Assembly: GCF_024138165.1 (NCBI RefSeq)
Contig: NZ_CP100000.1
Span: 558,001 to 622,000, forward strand
Reading direction: 5' to 3'
Length of the DNA stretch: 64,000 bases
DNA from: Halorussus vallis
GTDB lineage: Archaea; Halobacteriota; Halobacteria; Halobacteriales; Haladaptataceae
The notes under the pieces were generated by a model, which saw only the letters and a list, made by a program, of their open reading frames with translations, ran no database searches and was not told the DNA's origin. Made by a program: the position numbers and the translations under genes. Positions 41,695 through 50,158 of this stretch are shown here, piece by piece; position 1 is the stretch's first letter, and each line of letters starts with the position of its first letter.

Positions 41695-43426
41695 CGTCGC
41701 TCCAGTAGCCCGACGCGGCGACGTGGCCGCGGATGTTGTCGGCCTCGGTGACGACCTTCGGCGAGGTGTCCGAGTCGGTGCCTCCGTCCGTGGCGTAGTC
41801 GGACGATTCGCCGCCGTCGGACCGGAGGTCCGACGAGGCTCGCCGACCGTCGGTCGGCTCACCGCCGTCGGCGGCCACTGCCGACAGCGGCTTGTCGAAC
41901 ACCTCGAAGTCCTCGTCGACGCCGGTCGGCGGCCGGGTGACCAGCGAGACGCCGACCAGCGTGAGCGACGACACGATGAACGCCGGGAAGAGGCCGTACA
42001 CCGTCACGAGGCCGTACCAGAACTCGGCCGACTCGGGCGGCATCAGGCCGACCCAGCCGAGCACGGTCGGCAGTTGGGTCCAGAGGACCATCGTGGACGC
42101 CCCGACTATCATGCTGGCGACCGACCCCTCGGCGGTGACCCGCTTCCACCACAGCGTCGCGATGACCGTCGGGCCGATGGCCGCGCCGAGGCCGCCCCAC
42201 GCGTAGTCGAGCACCAGCGTGTAGATGGGCGTGTTCTTGGCGAGGTAGGCGAACGCGACGCTCGCGGTGCCCAGCGCGAAGGTGACGTACCGCGAGTACC
42301 GGACCAGTTCCGCCTCGGTCGCGTCGCGGTCGAGGAACCCGTGGTAGACGTCCTCGACGATGGCGCTGGTGGCGACGAGGAGTTGGGAGTCGGCGCTCGA
42401 CATCATCGCGGCCAGCGCCGCCGCCAGCACGACGCCGGCGAGGACGCCGGGCAGCAGATCGAGGGTGAGCATCGGCATCACCGCGTCCGGGTTCGTGATG
42501 GCGCCTTCGCCGAACATGGCGAGGGCGTACAGGCCGACCAGCGCCGCGCCGATGTACGCCGCGAACATGAACAGTTGGGCGACCAGCGCGGCGAGTCGCA
42601 CGTTCTTCACCCGGTCGATGCCCATGAACCGCACCATGATGTGGGGGTTGCCCGGCACGCCCAGACCGATGGCGGCGTAGCTGATGATGCCGAAGACCGC
42701 GGCCCATCCGGCCGCTCCGGCGGTGATGCTGGTCAGACTCCCCTCGCCGACCCGCGCGAGTTCGTCGAACGGCAGGCCCATGCTGGTGAACGCGATGACC
42801 GGCAGCGCGATGAACGACATCAGGATGATGGCCCCCTGGAAGTAGTCGGACCACGCGACGGCGAAGTAGCCGCCGAGGAACGTGTAGCCGATGACGATGA
42901 CGCCGCCGACCACGATGCCGACCCAGGGTTCGATGCCGGTCAGAATCCGGAGCAGGGTGCCGGCCGCCACGATCTGGGCGCCGACGTAGCCGCCCTCGAA
43001 CAGCATCAGGACGACCGCCGAGACGCCCTTGACGTAGCCGGTGTCGTCGTCGAGTCGGGTCTCGAAGAACGTCGGGAGCGTGACCGACCGGACGATTTCG
43101 GTGTACTTCCGGAGTCGCTTCGCGATACCCGCCCACGCCAGCAGGTCGGCCGGAATCATGCCCAGGCCGTTCAGGAACGCCATGATGCCGGTGCCGTAGG
43201 CGTTCGCGGGTACGCCCAGCGTGAGCCAGCCGCTCATCTCGGAGGCGCGCTCGGAGAAGCCGGTGACGACCGGGCCGATCTGGCGGCCGCCGATGACGTA
43301 GTCGCCGACCGAGTCCATGAACCGCGCCGAGTAGAGGCCGATGCCCAGCAGGACGAGGAGGTAGAGCGCGAAGGTGCCGAGCACCCAGACGCCGGCCTCG
43401 CCCGCGATGCCGCCGCTACCTTGCAT
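41684..43426 (-). CDS. Sodium:solute symporter, PutP-like
   Basis: A 580-residue SSS-family transporter with about 13 membrane segments. FSERASEMSGWLTLGVPANAYGTG matches helix 2 of PutP (sodium site), GLGVPGNPHIMVRFMGI the conserved PutP loop, and MMSSADSQLLVATSAIVEDVY the helix with the second sodium-site serine/threonine region. Sodium-driven uptake of proline or a related solute is likely. The last 80 residues are an acidic cytoplasmic tail. It sits between a 47-residue membrane protein (overlapping its start) and a soluble protein (overlapping its end). Confidence 0.88.
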   Translation of the reverse strand: MQGSGGIAGEAGVWVLGTFALYLLVLLGIGLYSARFMDSVGDYVIGGRQIGPVVTGFSERASEMSGWLTLGVPANAYGTGIMAFLNGLGMIPADLLAWAGIAKRLRKYTEIVRSVTLPTFFETRLDDDTGYVKGVSAVVLMLFEGGYVGAQIVAAGTLLRILTGIEPWVGIVVGGVIVIGYTFLGGYFAVAWSDYFQGAIILMSFIALPVIAFTSMGLPFDELARVGEGSLTSITAGAAGWAAVFGIISYAAIGLGVPGNPHIMVRFMGIDRVKNVRLAALVAQLFMFAAYIGAALVGLYALAMFGEGAITNPDAVMPMLTLDLLPGVLAGVVLAAALAAMMSSADSQLLVATSAIVEDVYHGFLDRDATEAELVRYSRYVTFALGTASVAFAYLAKNTPIYTLVLDYAWGGLGAAIGPTVIATLWWKRVTAEGSVASMIVGASTMVLWTQLPTVLGWVGLMPPESAEFWYGLVTVYGLFPAFIVSSLTLVGVSLVTRPPTGVDEDFEVFDKPLSAVAADGGEPTDGRRASSDLRSDGGESSDYATDGGTDSDTSPKVVTEADNIRGHVAASGYWSDDER

Positions 43427-43559
43427 ACTCGCCCTCCTCGAAGCGCTCGCGGAGTTCGCGTTCGCGGCGTCCCTCCCAGACGTAGTACACTACCAACATC
43501 ACGAAGAACACCGCGTACGGTCCGAACAGACCCAGCCAATCGAGAGTACTCATTGCCAT
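43416..43559 (-). CDS. Symporter small accessory membrane protein
   Basis: A 47-residue protein (MAMSTLDWLGLFGPYAVFF, then VMLVVYYVWEGRRERELRERFEEGEYAR). One transmembrane helix is followed by a charged amphipathic helix. Its stop overlaps the symporter start by 11 bases. Very small upstream partners are known for several SSS transporters. A TATA-like TAAATAAT about 30 bp upstream favours the ATG at 43559; ATGs at 43574 and 43553 are alternatives. Confidence 0.75.
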   Translation of the reverse strand: MAMSTLDWLGLFGPYAVFFVMLVVYYVWEGRRERELRERFEEGEYAR

Positions 43560-43699
43560 GTCCACTGCTAGCATACTCGAATCGAGATTATTTACGTTTC
43601 GGTGCCCCGTGATTTCGAGCGCCGGCCGACACCGACAACCCGGAACAACTCACGACGCGTGGAACAGTCGTTTTATGTGAGAACCCCTACGGGTCGTCC

Positions 43700-46090
43700 A
43701 TGGATATCGATACCACTCGACGGGCGCTCGTCGCCGCTATCGTCGGCGGCGGGGCCGTCGGTGGCTCGCTCTCGCCGGTCCGGGGCTACCTCCAGCGGTT
43801 CGCGCCGTTCTCGGGAACCGCGTGGCGCGACGCGACCGACGAGACGAACCGCCGGGTCGAGAGCCCCTACGGCGAGGCGACGGTCCGGTACGACGACTAC
43901 GGTACGCCCCACGTCGAAGCGGGCGACGAGGCCGCCCTCTACTTCGCGGTCGGTTACGTCCAGGCGGCCGACCGGCTGTTCCAGATGGACCTCCAGCGCC
44001 GGGTCATGCGCGGGCGACTCTCGGAGGTTGTGGGCGAGGCCACGCTCGACTCCGACGAGTTCCACGCGAAGATGGACTTCGTCGGCGCGGCCGAGGCCAA
44101 CCTCGAACTGTTCGACGGCGACGCGACCGCCGACGCCATCGACTGCTTCGTCGACGGGGTCAACGCCTGCATCGACCGGGAGGCGCTTCCGGTCGAGTTC
44201 GGCCTGCTGGAGTACGACCCCGACCCGTGGACCGCCGCCGACACGATGCTCATGGAAACCCAGATCTCGTGGGGGCTGACCGGGAACTTCGGGACGCTCC
44301 GGCGGGAACTGCTGGCCGAGAAGTTCGACGAGTCGACCGTCTCGGAACTGTACCCCGCCCGACTCGACCACGACGCGCCCATCATCCGCGACGGTGGTGG
44401 GGCGAGTCCGAGCGCGGCCGCCGGGACCGTCTCGCCGTCCGGCGAGTTCGGCGGCGCGTCCGGCGACCGAGAGTTCCTCGACTGGCTCTCGCGGTTCGAG
44501 TCGCCGCCCGGAATCGGGTCGAATAGCTGGGTCGTCTCGGGCGAGCACACCGACAGCGGCAAGCCCATCGTCGCGAACGACCCGCACCTCACCCTGATGG
44601 CCCCGCCGGTCTGGTACGAGATGAACCTCCGGACCGACGACCTGAGCGTCCGCGGCGTGACGTTCCCGGGCGTGCCGTTCGTCGTCATCGGCGAGAACGA
44701 CCGTGGGGCATGGGGGTTCACCAACGCCGGCGCCGACGTCATCGACTTCTACCGGTACGAAACCCGCGCCGACGGGAGCGAGTACCGCTACCGGGGCGAG
44801 TGGCGGGAGTTCGACACCGAGGAGCGAACCGTCGGGGTCTCCGGCGGGGAGGACCGCACGGTCACCGTGAAGAAGACCGTCCACGGTCCGGTAATTGAGC
44901 GCCACGGCCGGCAGGTCGGCGTCTCGTGGACCGGCCACACGGCCACAGAGACGTCCAGGGCCATCCACGAGTACAGCAGGGCCGGCGGCGTGGACGACTT
45001 CCTGGCGGCCACCCGGAAGATGGACTTGCCGACCCAGAACGTCGTCTACGCCGACCGCGCGGGCAACACGCTCTACTACGTCACCGGCCGGATTCCCCGG
45101 CGCACGATAGACGGCGAGGAGGTGTGGGGCGCGCGGGTCTTCGACGGGTCGTCGGGTGAGGCCGAGTGGGAGGGCTTCGAACCGTTCGGCGTCTCCTCCT
45201 GGGAGGGGTTCGTCCCCTTCGAGGAGAAGCCCCACGTGAAGAACCCGGACTACCTCGGCACCGCCAACCAGCGCATCGTCGACGACCCGGCCCACTACAT
45301 CGGCGAGCGCTACAGCCAGCCCTACCGGGGCCAGCGGCTCTACGAACTGCTCGACCGGCGGGCCGCGTCCGGAAAACCGATGACCCCGCAGTTCATGCGC
45401 CGCCTCCAGCGCGACGCGTACTCGAAGCGCGCCGAGCAGGTGACGCCGCTGCTCGTCGCCGCGGCCGACGGTCACGAGGGCCTTGCCGATGCTGTAGCTA
45501 CGCTTCGCGACTGGGACTATCGGATGGTCCGAGACTCGCGGGCCGCGCTGGTGTTCGCGACGTGGTTCGACCGCTACCGCGAGGCGGTGTTCGGCGACGA
45601 GTTCGAGAGCAAGGGGCTGGGCGAGGAGTACTACCCGAGCGACTGGGTGCTCGCGCGCCTCGACGCCGACAGCCGATGGTTCGGCGACGAGGGCCGCGAC
45701 ACGGTGATGGTCCGCGCGCTCCGGGAAACCCTCGGCGAACTCGACGACGGTGCGACCTACGGCGACGTCAACACCACCGCGGCGATCACCCACCCGCTCG
45801 ACCAGTCGTTCCTCAACTACCGCGCGCTCCCGACCGATGGCTCTCCCTACACCCTGAACAACTACCGCGAGGAGTCGGCGGTCGGCAGTAGCTGGCGGAT
45901 GATCTCGCCGATGGACGCCGACGCGGACTCGGCGTGCGTCCTCCCGGGGGGCAACTCCGGGGAGTACTTCTCCGAACACTACGCCGACCAGCTTCGGATG
46001 TGGGCCGACGGCGAGTACAAGCCGATGCGCCGGGAGGTATCGGGCGAAACCGCGACTCGCTTCGAGGAGACGGGCGGTGAGGGCCGATGA
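43700..46090 (+). CDS. Penicillin acylase family hydrolase, exported
   Basis: A 796-residue Ntn-hydrolase precursor. RRALVAAIVGGGAVGG near the start is an export or anchor segment. The alpha-chain part (about 45-272) includes GTPHVEAGDEAALYFAVGYVQAADRLFQMDLQRR. Autocleavage should expose S274 in GIGSNSW as the beta-chain nucleophile, followed by NDPHL and YEMNLR. HGPVIERHG and the late LPGGNSGEYFSEHYADQ are also typical. The enzyme cleaves amides; natural targets may be acyl-homoserine lactones or cyclic lipopeptides rather than penicillin. A TATA-like GTTTTATG is about 28 bp upstream. The next gene overlaps by 4 bp. Confidence 0.9.
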   Translation: MDIDTTRRALVAAIVGGGAVGGSLSPVRGYLQRFAPFSGTAWRDATDETNRRVESPYGEATVRYDDYGTPHVEAGDEAALYFAVGYVQAADRLFQMDLQRRVMRGRLSEVVGEATLDSDEFHAKMDFVGAAEANLELFDGDATADAIDCFVDGVNACIDREALPVEFGLLEYDPDPWTAADTMLMETQISWGLTGNFGTLRRELLAEKFDESTVSELYPARLDHDAPIIRDGGGASPSAAAGTVSPSGEFGGASGDREFLDWLSRFESPPGIGSNSWVVSGEHTDSGKPIVANDPHLTLMAPPVWYEMNLRTDDLSVRGVTFPGVPFVVIGENDRGAWGFTNAGADVIDFYRYETRADGSEYRYRGEWREFDTEERTVGVSGGEDRTVTVKKTVHGPVIERHGRQVGVSWTGHTATETSRAIHEYSRAGGVDDFLAATRKMDLPTQNVVYADRAGNTLYYVTGRIPRRTIDGEEVWGARVFDGSSGEAEWEGFEPFGVSSWEGFVPFEEKPHVKNPDYLGTANQRIVDDPAHYIGERYSQPYRGQRLYELLDRRAASGKPMTPQFMRRLQRDAYSKRAEQVTPLLVAAADGHEGLADAVATLRDWDYRMVRDSRAALVFATWFDRYREAVFGDEFESKGLGEEYYPSDWVLARLDADSRWFGDEGRDTVMVRALRETLGELDDGATYGDVNTTAAITHPLDQSFLNYRALPTDGSPYTLNNYREESAVGSSWRMISPMDADADSACVLPGGNSGEYFSEHYADQLRMWADGEYKPMRREVSGETATRFEETGGEGR

Positions 46091-46494
46091 GCCGACTGGA
46101 TGCCCGCCGACCGGCGACCCCCGAGAACGGCGACGGCGGGCGGGACAGGAGCGGTAGCGCCCTCTTGGCCGCTCTCGCGGAGATTCGGTCGGACGCGCGA
46201 GCGCGCTGGAGCGCGCTCGCGCTCGGGGCCATCGTCGGCCTCGCGGTCGCGTGGGTCCACTGGTTCGGCTTCCTGCTGGGCGGCGCGCTCGTCGGACTCG
46301 TGTCGAAGGACGGAAAGCGCGCGGTCCTCGCGGGCGTCGCCTTCGGACTCCTCGCGTGGCTCTGCTTCGTCGGCCTACTCGCGTCCCACGGCGCACTGGT
46401 CGAGTACGCCGCGATGGGGCGGGTGCTATACGTCAGTGCCGCGATTCCAGTCGTCGCGTCGACGCTCGGGTCGCTCGTCCGCGGGGTCGTCTGA
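46087..46494 (+). CDS. Small membrane protein coupled to penicillin acylase gene
   Basis: A 135-residue protein with a 35-residue hydrophilic start and three to four hydrophobic helices (ALALGAIVGLAVAWVHWFGFLLGGALVGLV, AVLAGVAFGLLAWLCFVGLL, VLYVSAAIPVVASTLGSLV). Its ATG overlaps the previous stop (ATGA), so translation is coupled. No family recognised. Similar small proteins follow penicillin acylase genes in other haloarchaea as far as I recall, which would suggest a shared membrane role. Confidence 0.7.
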   Translation: MSRLDARRPATPENGDGGRDRSGSALLAALAEIRSDARARWSALALGAIVGLAVAWVHWFGFLLGGALVGLVSKDGKRAVLAGVAFGLLAWLCFVGLLASHGALVEYAAMGRVLYVSAAIPVVASTLGSLVRGVV

Positions 46495-46607
46495 CCGAAA
46501 CCACATCTGCCCGTGCCCCACTCGAGGGCGCGTGGACGAGTACCGCGAGGACGCGCCGTTCGACCTCTCGCTGACGTTCTCGCTCCGGGCGACGAAGGAC
46601 GGGGACG

Positions 46608-47588
46608 TCAGTCCTCGGCGTCGATCCGAGGGTAGAGCAGTACGAACCCGACGTCCTGAAGGAAGTTCGCGACGACGCCGAGTACCACCGGGAACAGCGA
46701 CACGCCGAGCATCAGCGGCAGGTCGTGACCGCCGCGCATCGCCGCGAGGGTCAGCGACCCGAACCCGGGGACGTTGGCGACCGCTTCGAGGACGACGACC
46801 GCCAGCAGCACCGCGCCCAACAGGTCGACGAAGAACAGCGACAGCACCGAAACCATCGCGTTCCGGAAGATGTGTCGACCCACTCGCCAGACGCCCGACC
46901 CCTTCATCCGGGCCGTCTTGACGAACTTCGCCGACGCGTACTCGCCGAGCACCGTCCGGGAGTGGCGCAACTGGATGCCGAACAGGTACAGTCCCATGAC
47001 GACCGCCGGATAGACCGCGGCCTGGAGGTTCGCCGGTGCCAGCGGACCGGCCGAGGCGACGTAGGCGACCTCGTCGCCCGTCGCGACGTAGTACGATGGG
47101 AGGACCCACCACTTCAGCACGTAAGCGAACAGGAACATCGGGATGCTCACGGCGACGTAGGAGACGCCGTCGGTCAGTCGGTGGAGTCGAGTGCCTTCGG
47201 CGGCCACCGTGTAGAGTCGCGTCGCGGTGCCCGCGACCACCGCGAAGACCAGCGCCGGGACGAAGTACACCAGCGTGAACGCGAGGCGGTCTGCCACCAG
47301 CGCCGACACGGGTGCGTTTTCGCTGAACGACCGGCCGAGGTCGAACGTCGCGACGCCGACCAACCAGTCGGCGTACCGCCGGAGTACGGGCGCGTCCTGG
47401 TTCGTCGCGGCGAGGTAGGTGTTCACCGCCTCCGTCGAGTTCCGCCCGCTCATGGCCGCCGCGCGGGCGACCCGGATTTTCATCGGGTCGGTCGTGGTTT
47501 CGATCACCGCGAACGCGACCGTGAGAACGACCCAGACCGTCAGGACCATGCCGGCGAGACGGTAGCAGACGAACGTTCGTCGACTCAC
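46608..47588 (-). CDS. ABC permease, dipeptide/oligopeptide type (DppB-like)
   Basis: A 326-residue permease from a GTG start with six membrane segments. It has the DppB/GsiC layout: LAGMVLTVWVVLTVAFAVIE as first helix, a large extracytoplasmic loop with YADWLVGVATFDLGRSFSENAPV, and the ATPase-contact EAA loop YASAKFVKTARMKGSGVWRVGRHIFRNA. It should pair with a DppC-like subunit, and one is encoded divergently 243 bp away. No binding protein or ATPase gene is nearby, so the transporter is split or incomplete. Confidence 0.88.
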   Translation of the reverse strand: MSRRTFVCYRLAGMVLTVWVVLTVAFAVIETTTDPMKIRVARAAAMSGRNSTEAVNTYLAATNQDAPVLRRYADWLVGVATFDLGRSFSENAPVSALVADRLAFTLVYFVPALVFAVVAGTATRLYTVAAEGTRLHRLTDGVSYVAVSIPMFLFAYVLKWWVLPSYYVATGDEVAYVASAGPLAPANLQAAVYPAVVMGLYLFGIQLRHSRTVLGEYASAKFVKTARMKGSGVWRVGRHIFRNAMVSVLSLFFVDLLGAVLLAVVVLEAVANVPGFGSLTLAAMRGGHDLPLMLGVSLFPVVLGVVANFLQDVGFVLLYPRIDAED

Positions 47589-47786
47589 GTCGTCGACCTC
47601 CTGAACTGCGTTCCGCGAAACGGCGCGAGGCAGGCGACCGCGAACCCCGCGTAGCGATGACTCGCTGGGGGGCGAAGTCTCCGACTACGGCCGAACGACC
47701 GCTGTGAGGCCGAGTCGACGACCCCTGCCGGAGGTGACCGGGCGACTGGTATCAGCACACGTTCCCCGTCTGTATGGTCAACGAAA

Positions 47787-47798
47787 ATAAATATTTAT
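47787..47798. promoter_or_regulatory. Palindromic TATA element between divergent permeases
   Basis: ATAAATATTTAT is a perfect 12-bp palindrome in the most AT-rich spot of the gap, about 34-45 bp before the DppC-like start at 47832. It can act as a TATA box in either direction; toward the DppB-like gene the leader would be about 170 nt. Confidence 0.45.
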
Positions 47799-47831
47799 GT
47801 TCGGCGAGCGACCGTTCTCCGATACTCCCAG

Positions 47832-49001
47832 ATGGGTCCCCCTCCCGATACCAGCGCCGAATCGTTCGCGAACGTCGACTGGGACGCCGTCGACGGGGCC
47901 GCACACCGGGTCCGGTGGAACGTCCGCCTGTTCGTCGTCGGTTTCGGCCTCCTCGCGGCCGGCTACTGCTACGAGCGACTCGGGTTCGGTCGAATCCCGC
48001 TCGGCGTCGACCCGTCCTGGCTCGACTGGCTCACGGCCGCGTCGCTGCTCGCGGTCGTCGCGTTCCTCGCGGTTCCGCTCGTCCGGAATCGACGAACGAC
48101 GCGGCGGTACTGGTCGCGGCTCCGGACGAGTCGAGTCGGCGTCGCGAGCCTCCTGTACGTCCTGGCGTTCCTGACGGTCGGTCTCGTCGGCCCGCTCGTG
48201 GTTTCCCAGCCGAAGCTCCACCTCCTGCACTCCTATCAGCCCCCGGTCGGAGTCTCGGTCGACGCCGAGTCCGTCACGAGTTGCCTTGGTCGCGTGACCG
48301 ACGGGCGCTGCCACGGCACGTGGCGCTACCCCCTGGGGACGACGTACACGGGCAAGGACGTCGTCCCGTTCGTCGTCTTCGGGACGCGGACGGCGCTACA
48401 GGTCGCTCTCGTCTCCGCGACGCTGCTCGTGCCGACCGGGGTCGCGGTCGGCCTCGTCGCCGCGTACGCCGGCGACCGCACCGACGCGGTACTGATGCGT
48501 CTCGCGGAGGTCCTCCAGACGGTGCCGACCATCCTCGTCTACTTCGTGATGCGTCCGTGGGTCAGCGACCACCGACTGTTGCTGATGGTCGGGGTGTTCG
48601 GACTGGCGAACTGGGGCGGCCTGGCCAGACTGGTCCGGAACGAGGCGCTCGAACTCCGAGAATCGCTGTACGTACGGGCCGCGGAAGGCGTCGGCGCGGG
48701 TCGGTACGCCGTCGTTCGGAGACACCTGCTGCCGAACGTCTCGGGAGCGGTGCTCACGAACGCGACGCTTCAGATACCGATGCTGATTCTCACCGAGGCG
48801 TCGCTGTCGTTTCTGGAGTTGGGCGATTCGTCCGTCCACTCGTGGGGACAGACCGTCGCGTTCGGAATTCGCGACCTGGGGGTCTACCCGGCGTGGTGGG
48901 TCACGGTCTTCCCGGCCGTGCTGTTGATAGCGACGGTGCTGGCGTTCAACGTCCTGGGAGACGCGCTGGAAACCACCCTCGACCCTAAAAACCGGCGCTG
49001 A
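47832..49001 (+). CDS. ABC permease, dipeptide/oligopeptide type (DppC-like)
   Basis: A 389-residue permease, longer than the usual 300, because two extra N-terminal hydrophobic segments (about 30-80) precede the canonical core. The core has LGTTYTGKDVVPFVVFGTRTALQVALV, the EAA loop YVRAAEGVGAGRYAVVRRHLLPN, and LTEASLSFLELGDSSVHSWGQ, which is the classical DppC ending where peptides' transporters read G-x-G-x-x-x-P-x-x-x-W-G. Divergent from the DppB-like gene. Substrate unknown. Confidence 0.88.
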   Translation: MGPPPDTSAESFANVDWDAVDGAAHRVRWNVRLFVVGFGLLAAGYCYERLGFGRIPLGVDPSWLDWLTAASLLAVVAFLAVPLVRNRRTTRRYWSRLRTSRVGVASLLYVLAFLTVGLVGPLVVSQPKLHLLHSYQPPVGVSVDAESVTSCLGRVTDGRCHGTWRYPLGTTYTGKDVVPFVVFGTRTALQVALVSATLLVPTGVAVGLVAAYAGDRTDAVLMRLAEVLQTVPTILVYFVMRPWVSDHRLLLMVGVFGLANWGGLARLVRNEALELRESLYVRAAEGVGAGRYAVVRRHLLPNVSGAVLTNATLQIPMLILTEASLSFLELGDSSVHSWGQTVAFGIRDLGVYPAWWVTVFPAVLLIATVLAFNVLGDALETTLDPKNRR

Positions 49002-49090
49002 CCGCCGCCCTACCGACGTCCGGTTTCGGTGGCCTGGCAGGCGGTCGACGCTCGGGACTCGGTCACCCGCCCGCGGTTCGGACGAGCCGT

Positions 49091-50158
49091 TCAGTCGTCG
49101 GCGGGCGCGGCCGCCCGCTCGACGTCGATTTCGCCGGCGTCGAGTTCCTGCTCGACTTCGCGGGCCGCGGTGACGAGATTGGCCATCTTCTGGTAGGCCA
49201 CCTCGCGCGGGAGGAGCTTCAGCCCGCAGTCGGGGCTGACGGTCAACTGCTCGGGCGGGACGACTTCCAGGCCCTTCTGGATGTTCTCCTTGATCTCGGC
49301 GACCGACTCGACCTCCGCGACGTGGGCGTCGACCACGCCGAGCGCGAGGTCCGCGGTGAACTCGGGCTCTTTGAACACGTCGAGCTGGTCGTAGTCGCCG
49401 TTGGCGAGTTCGAGGTCGAACTCGTCGACCGGGAAATCCAGAATCTCGGGGTAGATGCGCGAGTAGTCGCCGTAACAGACGTGGAGGCCGATTCGGACGT
49501 CCTCGGGGATGCCCTCGACGATGCGCTCCAGGCAATTGCCGACGATGGCGTGGTCGTCCGGCGTCGTCGCGAGCGCCGGTTCGTCGATCTGGATGTAGCG
49601 CGCGCCGGCGTCGACCAGTTTCTCGACCTCCTCGTTGACGAGGTCGGCGAGCGCGTGGGAGAGTTCCTCGTCGTCCTCGTAGGCCTCGTTGAACGACCAG
49701 TTGGCCAGCGTGTACGGACCGGTGATAGGCACCTTGACCGGTTTGTCGGTGACGCTCGCGGTGAACTCGTACTCGTCGACGAGCCACGTCTCGTCGTACT
49801 CGACCTCGGAGACGACCGACGGCTTGTCGAAGGTGTTGTGACCCCACACCTTCACGGGGCCGTTGAACTCGTAGCCCTCGATGCGGTGGGCGAAGAACTC
49901 CACCATCTCGTTGCGGCGCATCTCGCCGTCGACGACCGCGTCGAGGCCGGCGCGCTCGTGTTCGTCGGTGATGAGTCGCGCGGCGTCGTCTTTGGCCTCC
50001 TCCCAGGCGTCGTCGTCGAAGTCCGCTTCGGGGTCCTCGTGGAGGTCGCGGGCGCGGTCGACCCACTTGGGCTTGGGGTAGCTGCCGACGACGGTCGTCA
50101 GCAGGAAGTGCTCGTTCGGGTGGTTTTCGGGTCGGAACTGGTCTCGGTTGTTGCTCAT
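49091..50158 (-). CDS. metE: Methionine synthase, cobalamin-independent, catalytic barrel
   Basis: A 355-residue single-barrel MetE-type methyltransferase, matching the C-terminal half of bacterial MetE. Zinc ligands are visible: H226 and C228 in LHVCYGD, E250 in FDLELANGD and C311 in SPDCGLKLL. TTVVGSYPKP and YIQIDEPALA are also signature pieces. It moves a methyl group to homocysteine; in archaea the donor may be a methylated corrinoid or pterin rather than methyl-tetrahydrofolate polyglutamate. Its ATG overlaps the stop of the preceding half-gene by 4 bp. Confidence 0.92.
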   Translation of the reverse strand: MSNNRDQFRPENHPNEHFLLTTVVGSYPKPKWVDRARDLHEDPEADFDDDAWEEAKDDAARLITDEHERAGLDAVVDGEMRRNEMVEFFAHRIEGYEFNGPVKVWGHNTFDKPSVVSEVEYDETWLVDEYEFTASVTDKPVKVPITGPYTLANWSFNEAYEDDEELSHALADLVNEEVEKLVDAGARYIQIDEPALATTPDDHAIVGNCLERIVEGIPEDVRIGLHVCYGDYSRIYPEILDFPVDEFDLELANGDYDQLDVFKEPEFTADLALGVVDAHVAEVESVAEIKENIQKGLEVVPPEQLTVSPDCGLKLLPREVAYQKMANLVTAAREVEQELDAGEIDVERAAAPADD

